Assembly: GCA_022508685.1 (NCBI GenBank)
Contig: JAFLUS010000079.1
Span: 1 to 7,821, forward strand
From: Prevotellaceae bacterium
Lineage (GTDB): Bacteria; Bacteroidota; Bacteroidia; Bacteroidales; Bacteroidaceae
Reading direction: 5' to 3'
DNA: 7,821 nt
Shown piece by piece: positions 5,919-7,821 of the stretch. The stretch's first letter is position 1, and each line of letters begins with the position of its first letter. The notes beneath the pieces were generated by a model. That model worked only from the letters and a program-made list of their open reading frames with translations, was not told where the DNA came from and did not search any database. Both the position numbers and the translations under genes were made by a program.

Positions 5919-6952
5919 CACGCCCCATGCGACGGATTTTCTATTTGCTCACCCTCCTGCTGCTGTTGGCAAGTTGCGGCGGCAAGAACAAAGGATTTAC
6001 GCTCGAAGGCCGCTTTCGCAACATGGACGCAGCCGAGTTGCTGATTTACAACCTGAACGGCATGTATGCCGACGTCGACACGATAGTCGTCCGCAACGGC
6101 GAATTTCTCTATTCGGGACGCGCCGGCAACGACGTTGCAGCCTTCATCATCGTCTTTCCCAACGCCGTCGAGCAAGTCGTGTTCGCCGCCAACGGACAGA
6201 AGTTAGAGTACGAAGCCACCGGCAACGACCTGAAGAATTACGTGGTGAAAGGCAACGAGGAAAACGAGCAGATGAACAAGTTCCGCAAAGACACGTCGAA
6301 AGCCAACGCGCTCCAGACGCGCGAAGCCGCCAAGCAGTTCATCCAGCGCAACAGCAACTCCGTCGTTTCCATCTATCTCTTCGACCGCTATTTCGTACAG
6401 GACGAGAGCGCACCCCGCGAGTCCATCGTCTCACTGCTCCAACTCCTGCTGAAAAACCATCCGAAGAACCTCCTGCTGCTCGACGTGCAAATGCAACTGA
6501 AAGCCGCCGACAAGCACGCCAAAGGACAACGGCTGCCCAACCTCACGCTCACGACGCAGACCGACCACACGCTGCACCTGCAGAAACTGCGCCGTCCCTA
6601 CACCGCCTTCGTCTTCTGGGCAACATGGATGGACCACATGTGGGAATACATGGACGGCGTCCGACGCATCTACTCCGACAACCGTGAGCAAGGCAAACTC
6701 GACGTCGTCGCAGTCTCCGTCGACACCGACCACGGACGATACGACGACACGATAGAACTCGACCGCGACAGCGTCAGCATCCAGCACGTCTGCGACTTCA
6801 AAGGCTGGGACACGCCACTCGCCAAGCGGACAGGCATGAAGCAGATACCGAGTTTTCTCATCGCCGACCGCACAGGCACCATTCTCGCCACCGGCACGAC
6901 GAAGGATGAACTCCGCCATGCCGTCGACTCACTCCTGAAACCGACCAAGTAA
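5915..6952 (+). CDS. DUF4369/thioredoxin-fold lipoprotein lacking the CxxC
   Basis: The 345-residue product has a lipoprotein signal (LLTLLLLLASC, acylated Cys at 21). Residues 27-115 form a beta-rich DUF4369-like domain (FTLEGRF..MDAAELLIYNLNG..VDTIVVRNGEFLYSG), 120-200 a helical linker, and 205-345 a TlpA/AhpC-like thioredoxin fold (LPNLTL; FVFWATW at 232-238; VVAVSVD at 264-270; the cis-Pro in QIPSF at 310-314). Bacteroidetes use this architecture in envelope thiol-disulfide proteins. Here the two active-site cysteines are replaced by Met: WMDHM (238-242) stands where WCxxC is usual, and the only other Cys is C293. Redox activity is therefore unlikely; binding or scaffolding is more plausible. 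The start overlaps the preceding stop by ATGA, suggesting translational coupling; an in-frame ATG at 5927 is an alternative. The next gene begins 3 bp after its stop. Confidence 0.85.
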   Translation: MTRPMRRIFYLLTLLLLLASCGGKNKGFTLEGRFRNMDAAELLIYNLNGMYADVDTIVVRNGEFLYSGRAGNDVAAFIIVFPNAVEQVVFAANGQKLEYEATGNDLKNYVVKGNEENEQMNKFRKDTSKANALQTREAAKQFIQRNSNSVVSIYLFDRYFVQDESAPRESIVSLLQLLLKNHPKNLLLLDVQMQLKAADKHAKGQRLPNLTLTTQTDHTLHLQKLRRPYTAFVFWATWMDHMWEYMDGVRRIYSDNREQGKLDVVAVSVDTDHGRYDDTIELDRDSVSIQHVCDFKGWDTPLAKRTGMKQIPSFLIADRTGTILATGTTKDELRHAVDSLLKPTK

Positions 6953-6955
6953 CCT

Positions 6956-7821
6956 ATGCCCCGATTGCTCTATTCCCTCTGCTGGCTCGTCTCGCTGCTC
7001 CCCATGTGGCTGCTCTACGGGCTCTCCGACTGCGTCTACCCCGTCGTGCGCTTCATCGTGCGCTATCGTCGCGACGTCGTCCGTCAGAATCTGGCAAGCG
7101 CCTTCCCCGAAAAGACGACGAAGGAACTGCGGCGCATCGAGGCAGGGTTCTACCACCAATTGTGCGACTGCTTTGTCGAAAACATCAAAGTCACCACCAT
7201 GTCGCGCCGGCAGATGATGCGCCGCATGACGTTCGGCGGACTCGACACGTTGCGCGAAACCTTCGCCTCAGGACAGCAGTTCGCCTTCGTCTTCCTCGGA
7301 CACCTCGGCAACTGGGAATGGATAGCCTCACTGCAATACTGGCTTTCGGACGTGCACTGCACGCAAATCTACCACCGCCTTCGCAATCGTGCAGCCGACG
7401 AATTCTTCCTCCGCAACCGCCAAAAATACGGCGGAGAATGTATCAAGATGAAGAACACGTTGCGCCGACTCGTCGCCTTGCGAAAAGACAACCGCAAAGT
7501 CGTCGTCGGCTTCATCGCCGACCAGCAGCCGAAGTGGAATGCTATCCACCACTTCACCCCGTTCCTCAACCACGACACCGCCGTCTTCACCGGTACGGAA
7601 CACATCGCCAAAACCTTCGGAGCCAGTGTCTTCTACGGCCACGTCACCCGTCTGCGCCGTGGTCACTACCATTGCGAGTTTGTGCGCATCACCGACACCC
7701 CGTCCGCATTTCCCGACTTCGACCTCACCGACCGCTACATGCAGATGCTCGAACAGGACATCCGCCTCAACCCCTCCCTGTGGTTGTGGTCGCACAAACG
7801 CTGGAGCCGCACGAAGGAACA
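6956..7821 (+). CDS. Lipid A biosynthesis acyltransferase, LpxL/HtrB family (3' partial)
   Basis: From the ATG at 6956 the frame stays open to the right edge (288 codons), so the stop is off-window; the family is about 290-310 residues, so only a short tail is missing. These inner-membrane enzymes transfer a secondary acyl chain from acyl-ACP to the lipid A precursor on the cytoplasmic side. Visible are an N-terminal membrane segment (LLYSLCWLVSLLPMWLLYGL, 4-23), RQNLASAFPE (43-52), the catalytic HX4E motif GHLGNWEW with H116 and E121, the region IYHRLRNRAADEFF (138-151), GFIADQQPKWN (185-195), FTGTEHIAK (211-219) and the C-terminal signature LWLWSHKRW (275-283). The ATG is 3 bp after the preceding gene, with no Shine-Dalgarno sequence. 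Which acyl position is modified cannot be read from sequence. Confidence 0.93.
   Translation, partial: MPRLLYSLCWLVSLLPMWLLYGLSDCVYPVVRFIVRYRRDVVRQNLASAFPEKTTKELRRIEAGFYHQLCDCFVENIKVTTMSRRQMMRRMTFGGLDTLRETFASGQQFAFVFLGHLGNWEWIASLQYWLSDVHCTQIYHRLRNRAADEFFLRNRQKYGGECIKMKNTLRRLVALRKDNRKVVVGFIADQQPKWNAIHHFTPFLNHDTAVFTGTEHIAKTFGASVFYGHVTRLRRGHYHCEFVRITDTPSAFPDFDLTDRYMQMLEQDIRLNPSLWLWSHKRWSRTKE

Noticed and set aside
1..7821. Apparent absence of CTAG
   Set aside because: CTAG is depleted in many bacteria for general reasons, so its absence says little on its own, unlike GATC.

Overview
The window looks like chromosomal DNA of a Bacteroidales bacterium, probably a GC-rich member of the Prevotella/Bacteroides group. 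This rests on protein signatures (AroQ, a COMT-type O-methyltransferase, RbfA, an FtsX-type permease, a DUF4369/thioredoxin-fold lipoprotein and an HtrB-like acyltransferase in one run), on TAnnTTTG promoter elements typical of Bacteroidetes, and on the lack of Shine-Dalgarno sequences before most starts. The genus is an inference.

Layout. Bases 1-1091 hold the 3' part of a plus-strand gene cut by the left edge. It encodes a CsgG-like domain followed by Sel1 repeats, carried on 108-bp tandem DNA repeats, and ends at a clear rho-independent terminator (1148-1189). A convergent intergenic region follows with a 34-bp perfectly alternating pyrimidine-purine tract (1291-1324). xerD lies on the minus strand (1355-2251). 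A 133-bp divergent promoter region (2252-2384) separates it from a tightly packed plus-strand gene run reaching the right edge: aroQ, an O-methyltransferase gene, rbfA, a LolC/LolE/FtsX-type permease gene (GTG start), a TPR-like lipoprotein gene, a DUF4369/thioredoxin-fold lipoprotein gene and a lipid A acyltransferase gene. The last is cut by the right edge only near its end. Gaps in the run are -4 to 37 bp and I see no internal terminator, so it may be one operon driven by the promoter before aroQ.

Functionally, the front of the run is housekeeping (shikimate pathway, ribosome maturation) and the back half is envelope-directed (lipoprotein-release-type permease, two predicted lipoproteins, lipid A acylation). 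xerD encodes a full-length tyrosine recombinase with all six catalytic residues and looks like the chromosomal dimer-resolution enzyme, not a mobile-element integrase.

The most striking signal is not a gene. The tetranucleotide GATC is absent from the whole 7,821 bp, where roughly 30 copies would be expected from base composition. Isoleucine codons also switch away from ATC whenever the preceding codon ends in G. This looks like strong selection against GATC and points to a GATC-directed restriction or methylation system in the lineage. I saw no CRISPR array, tRNA, rRNA, insertion sequence or evident defence locus in the window.
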